NCBI GenBank assembly: GCA_014859075.1
Contig: JACUUW010000110.1
Span: 1 to 6,524 of the forward strand
Direction: 5' to 3'
DNA from: Desulforudis sp.
GTDB taxonomy: Bacteria > Bacillota > Desulfotomaculia > Desulfotomaculales > Desulforudaceae
DNA: 6,524 nucleotides
Below are positions 1-6,265 of this stretch, piece by piece. Within the stretch, counting starts at the first letter, position 1, and each line of letters starts with the position of its first letter. The translations under genes were made by a program, and so were the position numbers. A model generated the notes under the pieces. The model was not told the origin of the DNA and ran no database searches. It saw only the letters and a program-made list of their open reading frames with translations.

Positions 1-37
1 TCTTGACAACAACGTACCTTTTTTATGCAACGCTACT

Positions 38-58
38 GGGTCTGACCCTTAACTTTAC
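38..58 (+). repeat. Palindrome GGGTCTGACCC followed by TTAACTT, possible relic repeat end
   Basis: GGG-TCTGA-CCC at 38-48 is a short hairpin directly followed by TTAACTTTAC. The RAYT unit ends have the same design: an 11-base palindrome with an odd centre, then TAACTT. GGGTC-type palindromes of this kind are, as I recall, common beside RAYT genes in environmental bacteria. No partner copy or transposase is seen here, so it would be a solo relic, or simply a hairpin in the comEA leader. Confidence 0.3.
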
Positions 59-117
59 ATCGGACTGGGCAGGAATTTGGTGGAAAAAACAGAATAAATG
101 ACGAAAATGACCTGTGT

Positions 118-123
118 AGGTGA
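118..123 (+). promoter_or_regulatory. Ribosome binding site deciding the comEA start
   Basis: AGGTGA is complementary to the 16S rRNA 3' end and lies 5 nt before TTG129. It overlaps the GTG at 120, which therefore cannot use it. This favours the TTG over the longest-ORF start. Confidence 0.55.
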
Positions 124-128
124 GCAAG

Positions 129-695
129 TTGTTTGGCAGACGCGAACAACTGGTCGCCCTCGTGATCGCTGCCGCCATCGTCTTCGGCCTGGGTTTCAAA
201 TACGCGGGCACGCGGGCCCAACCACCGGATATACCGGTGATCCAGCGGGCGGAGGAGACCGGCCGGGCTGAGATCAAGGTGCACGTGGCCGGGGAGGTCG
301 GCGCGCCCGGGGTTTACCTGGTGGTGCAGGGCGCCCGGGTGCAGGACGTGGTTGAGTTGGCCCGGCCGCTGGCCTCGGCGGACTTGCACGCGATGAACCT
401 GGCCGCGCCGTTGCAGGACGGCCAGCGGGTCGTCGTGCCCAGGACGGTCTCTCCTGATCAGGATTCCGAAACCGCCGCCGGCGTTTCCGGTCGGGCCGAT
501 CCCCGGATCAACATCAACACCGCCGACCGGGCCGAGCTTGAAAGGCTGCCCGGCATCGGTCCCGCTCTGGCCGACCGGATTATCAAGTACCGTGAACAAA
601 ACGGACACTTTATGTCGGTGGAAGATTTGGTGAAAGTTTCCGGAATCGGTGAGCAGCGGCTCGAAGGATTGCGCGACATGGCGACCGTTTATTGA
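129..695 (+). CDS. comEA: ComEA, competence DNA receptor with SLBB and helix-hairpin-helix domains
   Basis: ComEA is the membrane-anchored receptor that binds double-stranded DNA during natural transformation and passes it to the ComEC channel. From the TTG at 129 the protein is 188 residues, close to family length. It has an N-terminal membrane anchor (about residues 8-23, LVALVIAAAIVFGLGF), then an SLBB domain (about 48-104, with KVHVAGEVGAPGVY). A proline- and charge-rich linker follows, then the C-terminal ComEA helix-hairpin-helix domain (about 127-188) opening with ININTA and holding two hairpins, LPGIG near 140-144 and VSGIG near 170-174. Start choice: AGGTGA at 118-123 sits 5 nt before TTG129. 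The in-frame GTG at 120 directly follows a TAG stop at 117-119, has no ribosome site, and would add three residues. The stop overlaps a possible TTG start of comEC, so the two genes are coupled. Family assignment is firm; the exact start is not. Confidence 0.93.
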   Translation: MFGRREQLVALVIAAAIVFGLGFKYAGTRAQPPDIPVIQRAEETGRAEIKVHVAGEVGAPGVYLVVQGARVQDVVELARPLASADLHAMNLAAPLQDGQRVVVPRTVSPDQDSETAAGVSGRADPRININTADRAELERLPGIGPALADRIIKYREQNGHFMSVEDLVKVSGIGEQRLEGLRDMATVY

Positions 696-709
696 GCGGG
701 GGGATCACG

Positions 710-3163
710 ATGCATAAGCCCCTGGTGTTCCTGACGTTTCTATTCGGGCTGGGCATCGTTTTGGCCCGGCATTTTGATTTGTCCGGGCTAGGCCTTTTCC
801 TGTCGGCGGGGACTGCGCTGGTCGTGGCGGCCATAGCTTACTTCGCCGCCCGGAAATCGGGACGCTTGTTGATCCCGGCGCTTTTTGTGCTCCTGGGGAT
901 GGCTGTCACCGGGCTTACGGTGGAGCGGGCGGTCACCCCGCTGGCCGCGTGGGAGAACCGGGCGGTCGTCCTGGCCGGAGCGGTGGTCCGGGATGCGGAT
1001 GTACGCCCGAACCGGGTTGCCTACGTGTTGGAAGTACGGGAAGCCCGGACGGGGGACGAGAAGCTGAACCCCGGGGGGCGGGTGCTGATCAGCCACTATG
1101 AGCCCGACGCGGTATACGGTTACGGCGATCTGCTGGAGGTCCGGGGTGTGCTCACCAGCCCCCGGTCTCCCGGCAACCCGGGGGACTTCGACTACCGCGC
1201 TTACCTGGAGCGGCAGGGAATTGCCCTGCTCTTGACGGTGCGGGGTCCGGGTGTGGTTGAGAAAATCGGCCTTGACCGCGGAAACCCCTTCATTTACCAG
1301 GCGCTGGCCGTCAAGGAGAGACTGGGCGCGGGTTTGGACGAGGCGTTGGCTCCGGCGCAGGCCGCCCTTGTCCGGGGGATCACCATGGGAGTGCGGGGCG
1401 GCATCGAGCCCGCGACCAGGGAAGCGTTTACGGCCACCGGCGTGGTGCACATCCTCAGCGTGAGCGGGTTGCACGTGGGGTTTCTTGTGGGGTTCACCCT
1501 GCTGTTCACCCGGCTTTCCCGGCTGAACCCCACCTGGACCGTGGTCCTGGTGTTGGTGGTGCTCGCCTTTTACGCTGTCATGGTCGGGTTCAAGCCCTCG
1601 GTGATCCGGGCTTCGGTAATGGCGCTCCTGCTTCTGGTCGCTCACCGGTTGGGTCGTCTGCGGGATTGGCCGACCGCCCTGGCAGTGGCCGCTCTGGTAA
1701 TCCTGCTGGGCAACCCGCTGGTTCTGTACGACCCGGGCTTTCAGCTCTCGTTCGCCGCCACGTGGGGAATCCTGTACCTTGGGCCCCTGCTGGTCCGGGG
1801 ACTCGACCGGCTGGCGGAACGTCCGGGCACCAGGTGGAACACCGCCTGCAGTTGGTTCCTCGCCGTACCCCTGGCGGCCCAGCTCGGGACCCTGCCCCTG
1901 ATCGCTTACTACTACAATCTGGTTTCCCCGGTGGCCCTGTTGGCCAACCTGGTGGCCGTGTCCCTGGTGGCTTTGATTTTCATTCTGGGGCTTTTCACGG
2001 CCGTTTTGGGCGCCTTTGCGCCGGTTGCGGCCTGGTTGACCGCACCGGCCACCGGAGCACTGGTGGATGTGTTCCTGGCCCTGGTCCGTTTTTTCGCCGG
2101 GCTGCCGGGTGCCTATTTCTACGTCGCCACTCCCTCCCTGTTACTGGTCGGAAGCTGGTATCTGGCCTGTTACGGGGTTGGTTTCTTTGTCAACCCCGCC
2201 TCCTGGCGGGAACGGTTGGCGGGTCTGCACGCCGGCTTGGCGGAACCCGGCCGACGGGTTCTCGGCCCGGTGCTGGTGGCGGCATGTCTGGTGATCGCTT
2301 TCCTGCTTTGGCCTAGAGGACCCGGGGTTCCCCAGGGCCTGGAAGTGCATTTTTTGGACGTTGGTCAGGGCGACTGTGCCGTGCTCCAGACCGGGGTCGG
2401 CGGTACGGTGGTCATTGACGCCGGCGGTTGGCGGGGTGAACTGGACGGAGAACCGGGGGTTGGTGAGAAGGTCGTGCTGCCGTACCTGCGGCGGCACGGT
2501 ATCCGGCAGATCGACCTGTTGGTGTTGACCCACCCGCACGAGGACCACAGCGGCGGTGCCCGGGCCCTGCGTACCGGGCTCGAGATCAAGCGGGTGGTCG
2601 TGGCGCCTCCGGGCGGGATGGAAGAACCATCCCCTGGCTACCTGGCCATGCTGGAAGAGTTTTCAGCGGCCGGTGTGCCGGTCAACGACGTCTGGGCCGG
2701 GGACCGGATTCAGGTGGACTCGCAGGTCACCCTGCGGGTGCTCTCACCGTCTTATCCGCTGTTGGCGGGAACCCGCAGTGACTTAAACAACAACTCGTTA
2801 GTGTTGCGTTTGGATTACAAGGGACGGAGTTTCCTGTTTGCGGGCGACATTGAACAGGAGGCCCAGGCCCGGCTGGTGCTGCAGGAAGACCTGCAGGTGG
2901 ACGTGCTGAAGGTGCCGCACCACGGGAGTGGTGCTTTCGTGCCGGACTTCTTCCGGGCCGCCCGGCCCGGGATTGCGGTGATCCCGGCCGGCCACCAAAA
3001 CCGGTTCGGCCATCCCCACCCGACCACGATCGAAATCCTCCGCGGGCTGGGTGCGGAGATCTACCGCACCGACCTGGACGGCGCGGTGATCATCCGAACC
3101 GACGGCCATCACCTCGAGATCGAGACCGGCCGGGAGCGGGAAGTCCTCGACCCCGCCGCCTAA
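710..3163 (+). CDS. comEC: ComEC/Rec2 DNA internalization channel with C-terminal metallo-beta-lactamase domain
   Basis: ComEC forms the inner-membrane channel that brings transforming DNA into the cytoplasm as a single strand. From ATG710 it has 817 residues, normal for the full-length three-part family. The N-terminal part has membrane helices plus a soluble DUF4131/OB-like region (to about 185). The middle is the polytopic Competence domain (about 220-495) with the signature HILSVSGLHVG at 247. A last helix precedes the metallo-beta-lactamase domain (from about 544). Its metal-site motifs are visible: DVGQGD at 550-555, THPHEDH at 607-613, FAGD ending at D713, PHHGS at 736-740, and GHPH around 767-770. 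This matches the proposed nuclease that degrades the non-transported strand, and no key motif is missing. GGGGGG at 698-703 lies 6 nt before ATG710; an upstream in-frame TTG at 692 overlapping the comEA stop is the alternative. The gene is probably cotranscribed with comEA. Its stop lies 5 bp before a mobile element. Confidence 0.96.
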   Translation: MHKPLVFLTFLFGLGIVLARHFDLSGLGLFLSAGTALVVAAIAYFAARKSGRLLIPALFVLLGMAVTGLTVERAVTPLAAWENRAVVLAGAVVRDADVRPNRVAYVLEVREARTGDEKLNPGGRVLISHYEPDAVYGYGDLLEVRGVLTSPRSPGNPGDFDYRAYLERQGIALLLTVRGPGVVEKIGLDRGNPFIYQALAVKERLGAGLDEALAPAQAALVRGITMGVRGGIEPATREAFTATGVVHILSVSGLHVGFLVGFTLLFTRLSRLNPTWTVVLVLVVLAFYAVMVGFKPSVIRASVMALLLLVAHRLGRLRDWPTALAVAALVILLGNPLVLYDPGFQLSFAATWGILYLGPLLVRGLDRLAERPGTRWNTACSWFLAVPLAAQLGTLPLIAYYYNLVSPVALLANLVAVSLVALIFILGLFTAVLGAFAPVAAWLTAPATGALVDVFLALVRFFAGLPGAYFYVATPSLLLVGSWYLACYGVGFFVNPASWRERLAGLHAGLAEPGRRVLGPVLVAACLVIAFLLWPRGPGVPQGLEVHFLDVGQGDCAVLQTGVGGTVVIDAGGWRGELDGEPGVGEKVVLPYLRRHGIRQIDLLVLTHPHEDHSGGARALRTGLEIKRVVVAPPGGMEEPSPGYLAMLEEFSAAGVPVNDVWAGDRIQVDSQVTLRVLSPSYPLLAGTRSDLNNNSLVLRLDYKGRSFLFAGDIEQEAQARLVLQEDLQVDVLKVPHHGSGAFVPDFFRAARPGIAVIPAGHQNRFGHPHPTTIEILRGLGAEIYRTDLDGAVIIRTDGHHLEIETGREREVLDPAA

Positions 3164-3168
3164 CCATC

Positions 3169-3204
3169 GGTGCCAGGCACTAACTTCTAACTTATTAACT
3201 TATT
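3169..3204 (+). repeat. Left inverted repeat of the RAYT unit
   Basis: GGTGCCAGGCAC (3169-3180) contains the perfect hairpin GTGCC-A-GGCAC. It is followed by three TAACTT repeats (3181-3186, 3188-3193, 3196-3201). It matches the reverse complement of the right end except for a 7-base insertion, CTAACTT, which looks like one extra copy of the TAACTT sub-repeat. Confidence 0.88.
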
Positions 3205-3245
3205 GGGTTTCTCCCATTAGAATGTTGGCAGGGGGTGGAGATGCT

Positions 3246-4085
3246 TTGGGCAGGAAACCACGGGTAGAGTACGAAGGAGCTATTTACCACGTTATCCAGC
3301 GGGGGAATAACGGGGAGCATATATTAGAGAATGATGCGGACAAATTGTTCTTATTGCGGGAGCTTGAGCGGAGCAAGCAAGATGCGGGTCTGAGGTTGTT
3401 TGGTTATGTGCTGATGGGCAACCACTACCATCTTATCGTACAAACCATGGATAGTCCCATGAGTAAGGTCATGCACCGGGTCAACGGTTGCTTCAGCCGG
3501 CAATACAACCGCAAACAAAGGCGGTCGGGGCCGAACTTTGAGGGCCGGTACAGGGCGATACTGATTGAAGATGAACGATATCTGTTGGCGGTGCTTCGTT
3601 ATGTGCACCAAAACCCGGTACGGGCTGGCATATGCCGGCGGATAGCTGACTACCAGTGGAGCAGCGATCAATATTATCGGCGGAACCAATATGGCTTGGT
3701 TGATATTGACCTGATTTTGGACTGCCTTTCCGACAACCGGCGGGAAGCGATCAAACATTACGTGCTGCTAATGAATGAAATAGATGAAGATCAGGTTGAT
3801 TATGGTGCCACGGATGCCGTTAGTAATGATCGTGTTTCGCATATCGCGCGGTCTGAGTGCGAGAAGGCAAAGAGAGAGGGCCTGGACGATATCCTCAGGG
3901 ATACAGGCGTCAGCGGGGATGATTTTAGCCTGATTAAGGAAGGGTCTCGTAAACGACACCTGGTCCCTTACAAGATAGCATACGTTAGAAAGGCCTTGGA
4001 ACAGAATTACACACTCAAGGAAATCGGTGCCCACGTCTGCCTGACAGACGCGGCCGCCTTTAAGCTATCAGGCAGATCGACATAA
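3246..4085 (+). CDS. REP-associated tyrosine transposase (Y1 / IS200-like HUH family)
   Basis: This is a 279-residue single-strand DNA transposase of the Y1_Tnp (HUH) superfamily, RAYT branch. The N-terminus GRKPRVEYEGAIYHVIQRGN is the usual RAYT opening. The metal-binding HUH motif is NHYH (H60 and H62) within GYVLMGNHYHLIV. The candidate catalytic tyrosine is Y119 in RYVHQNPVRAG, the typical Y..xNPVRAG block. The C-terminal ~80 residues end in a helix-turn-helix-like stretch (about 255-275, YTLKEIGAHVCLTDAAAFKL), as in Bacillota RAYTs. The start is set at TTG3246 because GGTGGAG at 3234-3240 lies 5 nt upstream and homologues begin here; an in-frame ATG at 3222 would add eight residues upstream of that ribosome site. 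The stop overlaps the first base of the right inverted repeat. The reading frame looks intact and the key residues are present, so activity is possible. Family firm, catalytic tyrosine assignment inferred. Confidence 0.9.
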   Translation: MGRKPRVEYEGAIYHVIQRGNNGEHILENDADKLFLLRELERSKQDAGLRLFGYVLMGNHYHLIVQTMDSPMSKVMHRVNGCFSRQYNRKQRRSGPNFEGRYRAILIEDERYLLAVLRYVHQNPVRAGICRRIADYQWSSDQYYRRNQYGLVDIDLILDCLSDNRREAIKHYVLLMNEIDEDQVDYGATDAVSNDRVSHIARSECEKAKREGLDDILRDTGVSGDDFSLIKEGSRKRHLVPYKIAYVRKALEQNYTLKEIGAHVCLTDAAAFKLSGRST

Positions 4086-4113
4086 ATAAGTTAATAAGTT
4101 AGTGCCTGGCACC
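4085..4113 (-). repeat. Right inverted repeat of the RAYT unit
   Basis: These 29 bases, read on the - strand, are GGTGCCAGGCACTAACTT followed by ATTAACTTATT. This mirrors the left end at 3169-3204 without its 7-base insertion. The outer 11 bases are the perfect hairpin GTGCC-A-GGCAC. The transposase stop codon ends on the innermost base of the repeat. Confidence 0.88.
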
Positions 4114-4141
4114 GCGACGTGCGACGGACTGCGCATTTCCT

Positions 4142-4152
4142 GGAGGGGGTGA
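4142..4152 (+). promoter_or_regulatory. Strong ribosome binding site for the thiamine-binding protein gene
   Basis: GGAGGGGGTGA is a near-consensus Shine-Dalgarno sequence 5 nt before ATG4158. It fixes the start there and not at the in-frame upstream ATG at 4119, which lies just outside the transposon end. It lies 28 bp from the right inverted repeat, so the insertion left translation signals intact. Confidence 0.75.
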
Positions 4153-4157
4153 AACCA

Positions 4158-4463
4158 ATGCCGGTGGTGATGGAAGTCTCGGTGGTGCCGCTCGGAACCG
4201 GTTCGGCCAGCTTGAGCCGGTACGTGGCCCGGTGCCTGGCGGTGCTGGAGGGTTCCGGTGTGGCCTATCAACTGACCCCGATGAGCACGATCCTGGAAGG
4301 GGAACTCCAAGACTTGCTCCCCCTGGTGCAAAAAATGCACGAAGTGCCGTTTACCGAGGGGGCGTTACGGGTGGCGACCACCGTCAAGATCGACGATCGC
4401 CGGGACAAAGCCTTGACGATGGAGGGCAAGGTCCGTGCGGTCCGGGAGAAGTTGGGGCGATAA
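4158..4463 (+). CDS. MTH1187-family thiamine-binding protein (UPF0045 / DUF77)
   Basis: The product is a 101-residue soluble protein with the small ferredoxin-like alpha/beta fold of the MTH1187 / YqgV family (COG0011). Members bind thiamine or a related pyrimidine; no catalytic role is known. Recognisable family blocks are the N-terminal strand MEVSVVPLGTGSASLSRYVARCL, then YQLTPMSTILEGELQDLLPLVQKMHE, where PMSTILEG is the family's most conserved stretch. The C-terminal strand RVATTVKIDDRRDKALTMEGKVRAVREKL follows. Length is typical. The start is ATG4158, preceded by a very strong ribosome site. The gene ends 2 nt before holA and is almost certainly cotranscribed with it. No obvious functional link to competence or replication is seen, and no thiamine riboswitch is visible upstream. 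Family fairly sure; ligand inferred from the family. Confidence 0.87.
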   Translation: MPVVMEVSVVPLGTGSASLSRYVARCLAVLEGSGVAYQLTPMSTILEGELQDLLPLVQKMHEVPFTEGALRVATTVKIDDRRDKALTMEGKVRAVREKLGR

Positions 4464-4465
4464 CG

Positions 4466-5470
4466 ATGCAATACTACCGGGAGTTCGCGCAGGACGTTGA
4501 ACAAGGCCGGATTGCCCCGGTCTATCTGTTTTACGGTGAAGAGGTTTTTCTGCACCACCGGGCGATTGACCGGTTGAAGGCGGCCTTGCTGCCGGAGGGG
4601 ATTGAAGCGTTTAATCTCTCCGAACTGGACGGGGAAGAAGCCGGGCCGGACGAGGTGGTCGGGGCGGCCCGACTGGCCCCGGTACTGAGCGTTTACCGGC
4701 TGGTGGTCGTCCGGAACGTACCTTGGTTTGACAAGAGCCCAACGGAAATCCAGTCGCTCGAGATTTATCTGGAAAAGCCGTTAAACTCGACCTGCCTGGT
4801 GCTGCAAACGGCGGGTACCGTGGACCGGCGGCGCAAGCTTTACCAACTGGCGGCCCGCGCCGGGCGGGCCATCGATTTCACGCTTTTGTCCCGGGATGAT
4901 ACGGCCCGTTGGGTCAGCCGGGAGGCGAAACGGGCCGGGAAAGTCTTCACCCGGGAAGCCATGGAGCACTTTCTGGCCGCGCGGCCGGCCGGCTTGCAGG
5001 GTGTGGCCACCGAACTCGAAAAGCTGCTCACTTTTGTGGGTGCAGCGGAGCGGATCACGGGGAACGATGTGCTTGCCGTGGCACCACCGCTTCGCCAGGA
5101 AACCATCTTTCAGGTGGTCGACGCCGTGGGCGAGCGGCGCTTTGAAGTCGCCCTGGACGGTATCCGGAAACTCCTCGCCGCCGGAGAGCCTCCCTTTGGC
5201 ATCCTGGCCATGCTGGCCCGCCAGTTCCGCTTGCTGCTGTGTGCTTCGGACCTGGCCGACTCGGGGCTGGGGACGGCCGAAATCGCGGCGCGCCTGAAGA
5301 CCAGGCCGTTTGTGATTAAGAAAGCCCTGGCGCAGGCCCGGAACTTTCAACGGCAACAGTTGGCGGCCGCTCTAGCCGGATTGCTTGAGGTCGATGCCGC
5401 CGTCAAGACCGGGCGCCAGGATTTTTACCCGGCACTGAATAATTTTTTCTTGTTTTTCCGTGACTCGTAA
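4466..5470 (+). CDS. holA: DNA polymerase III delta subunit (clamp loader)
   Basis: Delta is the wrench subunit of the clamp loader that opens the beta sliding clamp for loading at primer junctions. The protein has 334 residues, close to B. subtilis HolA (YqeN). The N-terminal AAA+-like domain begins with PVYLFYGEEVFLHHRAI (from residue 18), where delta proteins carry GEE in place of a functional ATP-binding P-loop. The following region contains LAPVLSVYRLVVVRNVPWF, the usual 'sensor' strand region, and a middle domain with RWVSREAKRAGK. The C-terminal collar domain includes ARQFRLLLCASDL and ends with the conserved KTGRQDFYPALNNFFLFF block. The start is ATG4466, directly after the upstream stop, with GGGGCG about 7 nt before it; the frame is open further upstream, but that part is antisense-like shadow of the thiamine-binding gene. 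It converges on rpsT as in other Bacillota. Confidence 0.94.
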   Translation: MQYYREFAQDVEQGRIAPVYLFYGEEVFLHHRAIDRLKAALLPEGIEAFNLSELDGEEAGPDEVVGAARLAPVLSVYRLVVVRNVPWFDKSPTEIQSLEIYLEKPLNSTCLVLQTAGTVDRRRKLYQLAARAGRAIDFTLLSRDDTARWVSREAKRAGKVFTREAMEHFLAARPAGLQGVATELEKLLTFVGAAERITGNDVLAVAPPLRQETIFQVVDAVGERRFEVALDGIRKLLAAGEPPFGILAMLARQFRLLLCASDLADSGLGTAEIAARLKTRPFVIKKALAQARNFQRQQLAAALAGLLEVDAAVKTGRQDFYPALNNFFLFFRDS

Positions 5471-5510
5471 GGCTCCAGGCCGGAAGTGCCGGTTTGCCAA
5501 AAACAACTAA

Positions 5511-5530
5511 CCCCGGCTGTTTCGCCGGGG
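5511..5530 (-). terminator. Hairpin terminator between the convergent holA and rpsT genes
   Basis: A perfect 7-bp stem, CCCCGGC / GCCGGGG, encloses a 6-base loop. On the - strand it is followed by TTAGTTGTTTTTGG, a modest U-rich run, so it best serves rpsT. On the + strand the following bases (CTCCGTTATT) are less U-rich, so any termination of holA transcripts here would be weaker. Confidence 0.75.
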
Positions 5531-5560
5531 CTCCGTTATTAGAGTTCTACGTCTCCTGAA

Positions 5561-5824
5561 TCAGCCGATCGCATTCATCTTGCGCGTCAGGTGGGACTTC
5601 TTGCGTGCCGCGGTATTTTTGTGCAGAATACCCTTTGTGACCGCTTTATCGATCGAAACAAGCGCCCTTTGCAGCTTCAGGCGGGCTTGTTCCTGTTCTT
5701 CTCCCCTTAACGCCTCCTCAAAACGCCTGATGGTGGTTTTGAGGGAAGACTTGACCGCCCGGTTGCGTTCGGTACGCTTGCTGATGGTCATGATGCGCTT
5801 TTTGGCCGAACGGGTATGCGCCAC
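5561..5824 (-). CDS. rpsT: 30S ribosomal protein S20
   Basis: S20 is a primary 16S rRNA-binding protein of the small subunit. The product is 87 residues, normal for the family, very basic and almost wholly helical. The N-terminus AHTRSAKKRIMTISKRTERN and the C-terminus KGILHKNTAARKKSHLTRKM, with the conserved HKNTAARKKS block, are diagnostic. The start is GTG (complement of 5822-5824): GGGAGGTGA at 5829-5837 precedes it by 4 nt, and all S20 proteins begin near this AHTRSAKKR. A longer frame to 5854 contains an ATG upstream of the ribosome site and is not used. Convergence with holA is conserved in Bacillota. A promoter and a terminator flank it, so it is likely a single-gene transcript. Confidence 0.96.
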   Translation of the reverse strand: MAHTRSAKKRIMTISKRTERNRAVKSSLKTTIRRFEEALRGEEQEQARLKLQRALVSIDKAVTKGILHKNTAARKKSHLTRKMNAIG

Positions 5825-5837
5825 ACTCTCACCTCCC

Positions 5838-5951
5838 ATCGTGGATTTTAACACCTCAAACCGTGAAAAGCAAGCGAAACCTCATCCATGTATAACCTAT
5901 CCGTTTTTGGCCAAAGCTATGGTTAGTCATCGGGAAGGGAGGTGTATCACT
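5838..5951. other. Divergent intergenic region between rpsT and the holin-like gene
   Basis: About 115 bp hold the predicted rpsT promoter at the left and the ribosome site GGAGGTG (5938-5944) of the holin-like gene at the right. A perfect 10-bp palindrome, TTTGGCCAAA, lies at 5906-5915 and could be an operator, though it may be chance. No good sigma-A promoter facing right was found by eye. Confidence 0.4.
5845..5873 (-). promoter_or_regulatory. Putative sigma-A promoter of rpsT with extended -10
   Basis: On the - strand, TTGCTT (complement of 5868-5873) is separated by 17 bases from TAAAAT (complement of 5845-5850). The -10 hexamer matches consensus in 5 of 6 positions and is preceded by TGT, an extended -10 element. 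The -35 matches only 3 of 6. Predicted transcription would start near 5838, giving a leader of about a dozen bases that is essentially the ribosome site. Spacing and position make it plausible; it is unproven. Confidence 0.5.
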
Positions 5952-6265
5952 TTGGCGGAACAGAACGTACGTAACCAGTGGATCGGTTTGATCATCCGTT
6001 TTCTGGTATCGGCGATCGTCCTGTTGGTGGTGAGTTGGCTGGCCCCGGGATTCGTGGTGGCCGGTGGTTTCGTCGGGGCACTGATTGCCGCCGCCGTAAT
6101 CGCGATCTTGGGTTGGATAGCCGAGACCTTGCTGGGTGACCGGATTTCCCCTCAGAGCCGGGGGTTGGTCGGGTTCGTGGTGGCGGCCGTGGTAATCTAT
6201 CTGGCCCAATTCATCATCCCGGGCCTACTGACGGTCAGCATCATCGGTGCCCTGATCGCGGCATC
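5952..6265 (+). CDS. Phage holin family IV (PF04020-like) four-helix membrane protein, 3' end lost at a chimeric join
   Basis: This is a small integral membrane protein with four hydrophobic segments at about residues 11-30, 37-57, 71-89 and 91-104. They are separated by short polar turns such as [10 protein letters not shown]. This is the pattern of the 'mycobacterial 4 TMS phage holin, superfamily IV' / PF04020 family, widespread in bacterial chromosomes and of unknown role; despite the name, lysis activity is not established. The start is TTG5952, with GGAGGTG at 5938-5944 seven bases upstream. The family-like sequence runs to about residue 104 ([10 protein letters not shown]), where members normally need only another ~10 residues. 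The frame instead continues to 6386 through basic, non-homologous sequence (from PARRRS) that is antisense to an rpsG fragment, giving a spurious 144-residue product. I end the gene at the join. Family moderately sure. Confidence 0.72.

Larger units (their letters stand above)
3169..4113 (+). mobile_element. RAYT / IS200-like transposon unit with palindrome-headed inverted repeats
   Basis: A 945-bp unit consists of one transposase gene bounded by inverted repeats. Both ends begin, reading inward, with GGTGCCAGGCACTAACTT and continue with ATTAACTTATT; the left copy carries 7 extra bases. The unit is visibly richer in A+T than comEC and holA on either side and uses different codons, which suggests arrival by transposition. 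It sits in the gap between the comEC stop and the ribosome site of the next gene and breaks no reading frame. Inverted ends are unlike classical IS200/IS605 elements, which have subterminal hairpins and no inverted repeats. They agree with REP-associated transposases, whose genes are flanked by inversely oriented palindromic repeats. No target-site duplication is evident. Confidence 0.8.

Noticed and set aside
3..29. TTGACA (3-8) as a comEA promoter with TATGCA (24-29)
   Set aside because: The -35 is perfect, but the spacer is only 15 bp and the -10 candidate is poor; the window edge also hides context. Not supportable as a promoter call.
788..1645. 285-codon open frame on the - strand inside comEC
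   Set aside because: It is rich in Arg, Gln, His, Pro and Gly with no recognisable domain, and lies fully antisense to well-supported comEC. It is typical GC-rich shadow coding.
1666..2316. 216-codon + frame inside comEC
   Set aside because: It is a different frame of comEC's transmembrane region, Gly/Pro/Arg-rich, with no ribosome site or homology I recognise.
4077..4105. TCGACA near the right transposon end as an outward promoter for the thiamine-binding gene and holA
   Set aside because: The -35-like hexamer is good (5 of 6), but the sequence 17 bases downstream (TAGTGC) is a weak -10, and it lies within transposase coding and the inverted repeat.
4232..4465. Upstream extension of the holA frame
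   Set aside because: The frame is open but overlaps the thiamine-binding gene and its translation is unlike HolA; family members start at the residues following ATG4466.
5476..5494. AGGCCGG / CCGGTTT as a second terminator right after holA
   Set aside because: The stem has only four Watson-Crick GC pairs plus GU and AU pairs, and no U-run follows; the hairpin at 5511-5530 is far better.
6197..6256. C-terminal continuation of the S7 frame ([12 protein letters not shown]...) to a stop at 6197
   Set aside because: S7 should continue with an acidic/glycine stretch and a KKRED block; these residues are instead the antisense of the holin-like gene, beyond the join.
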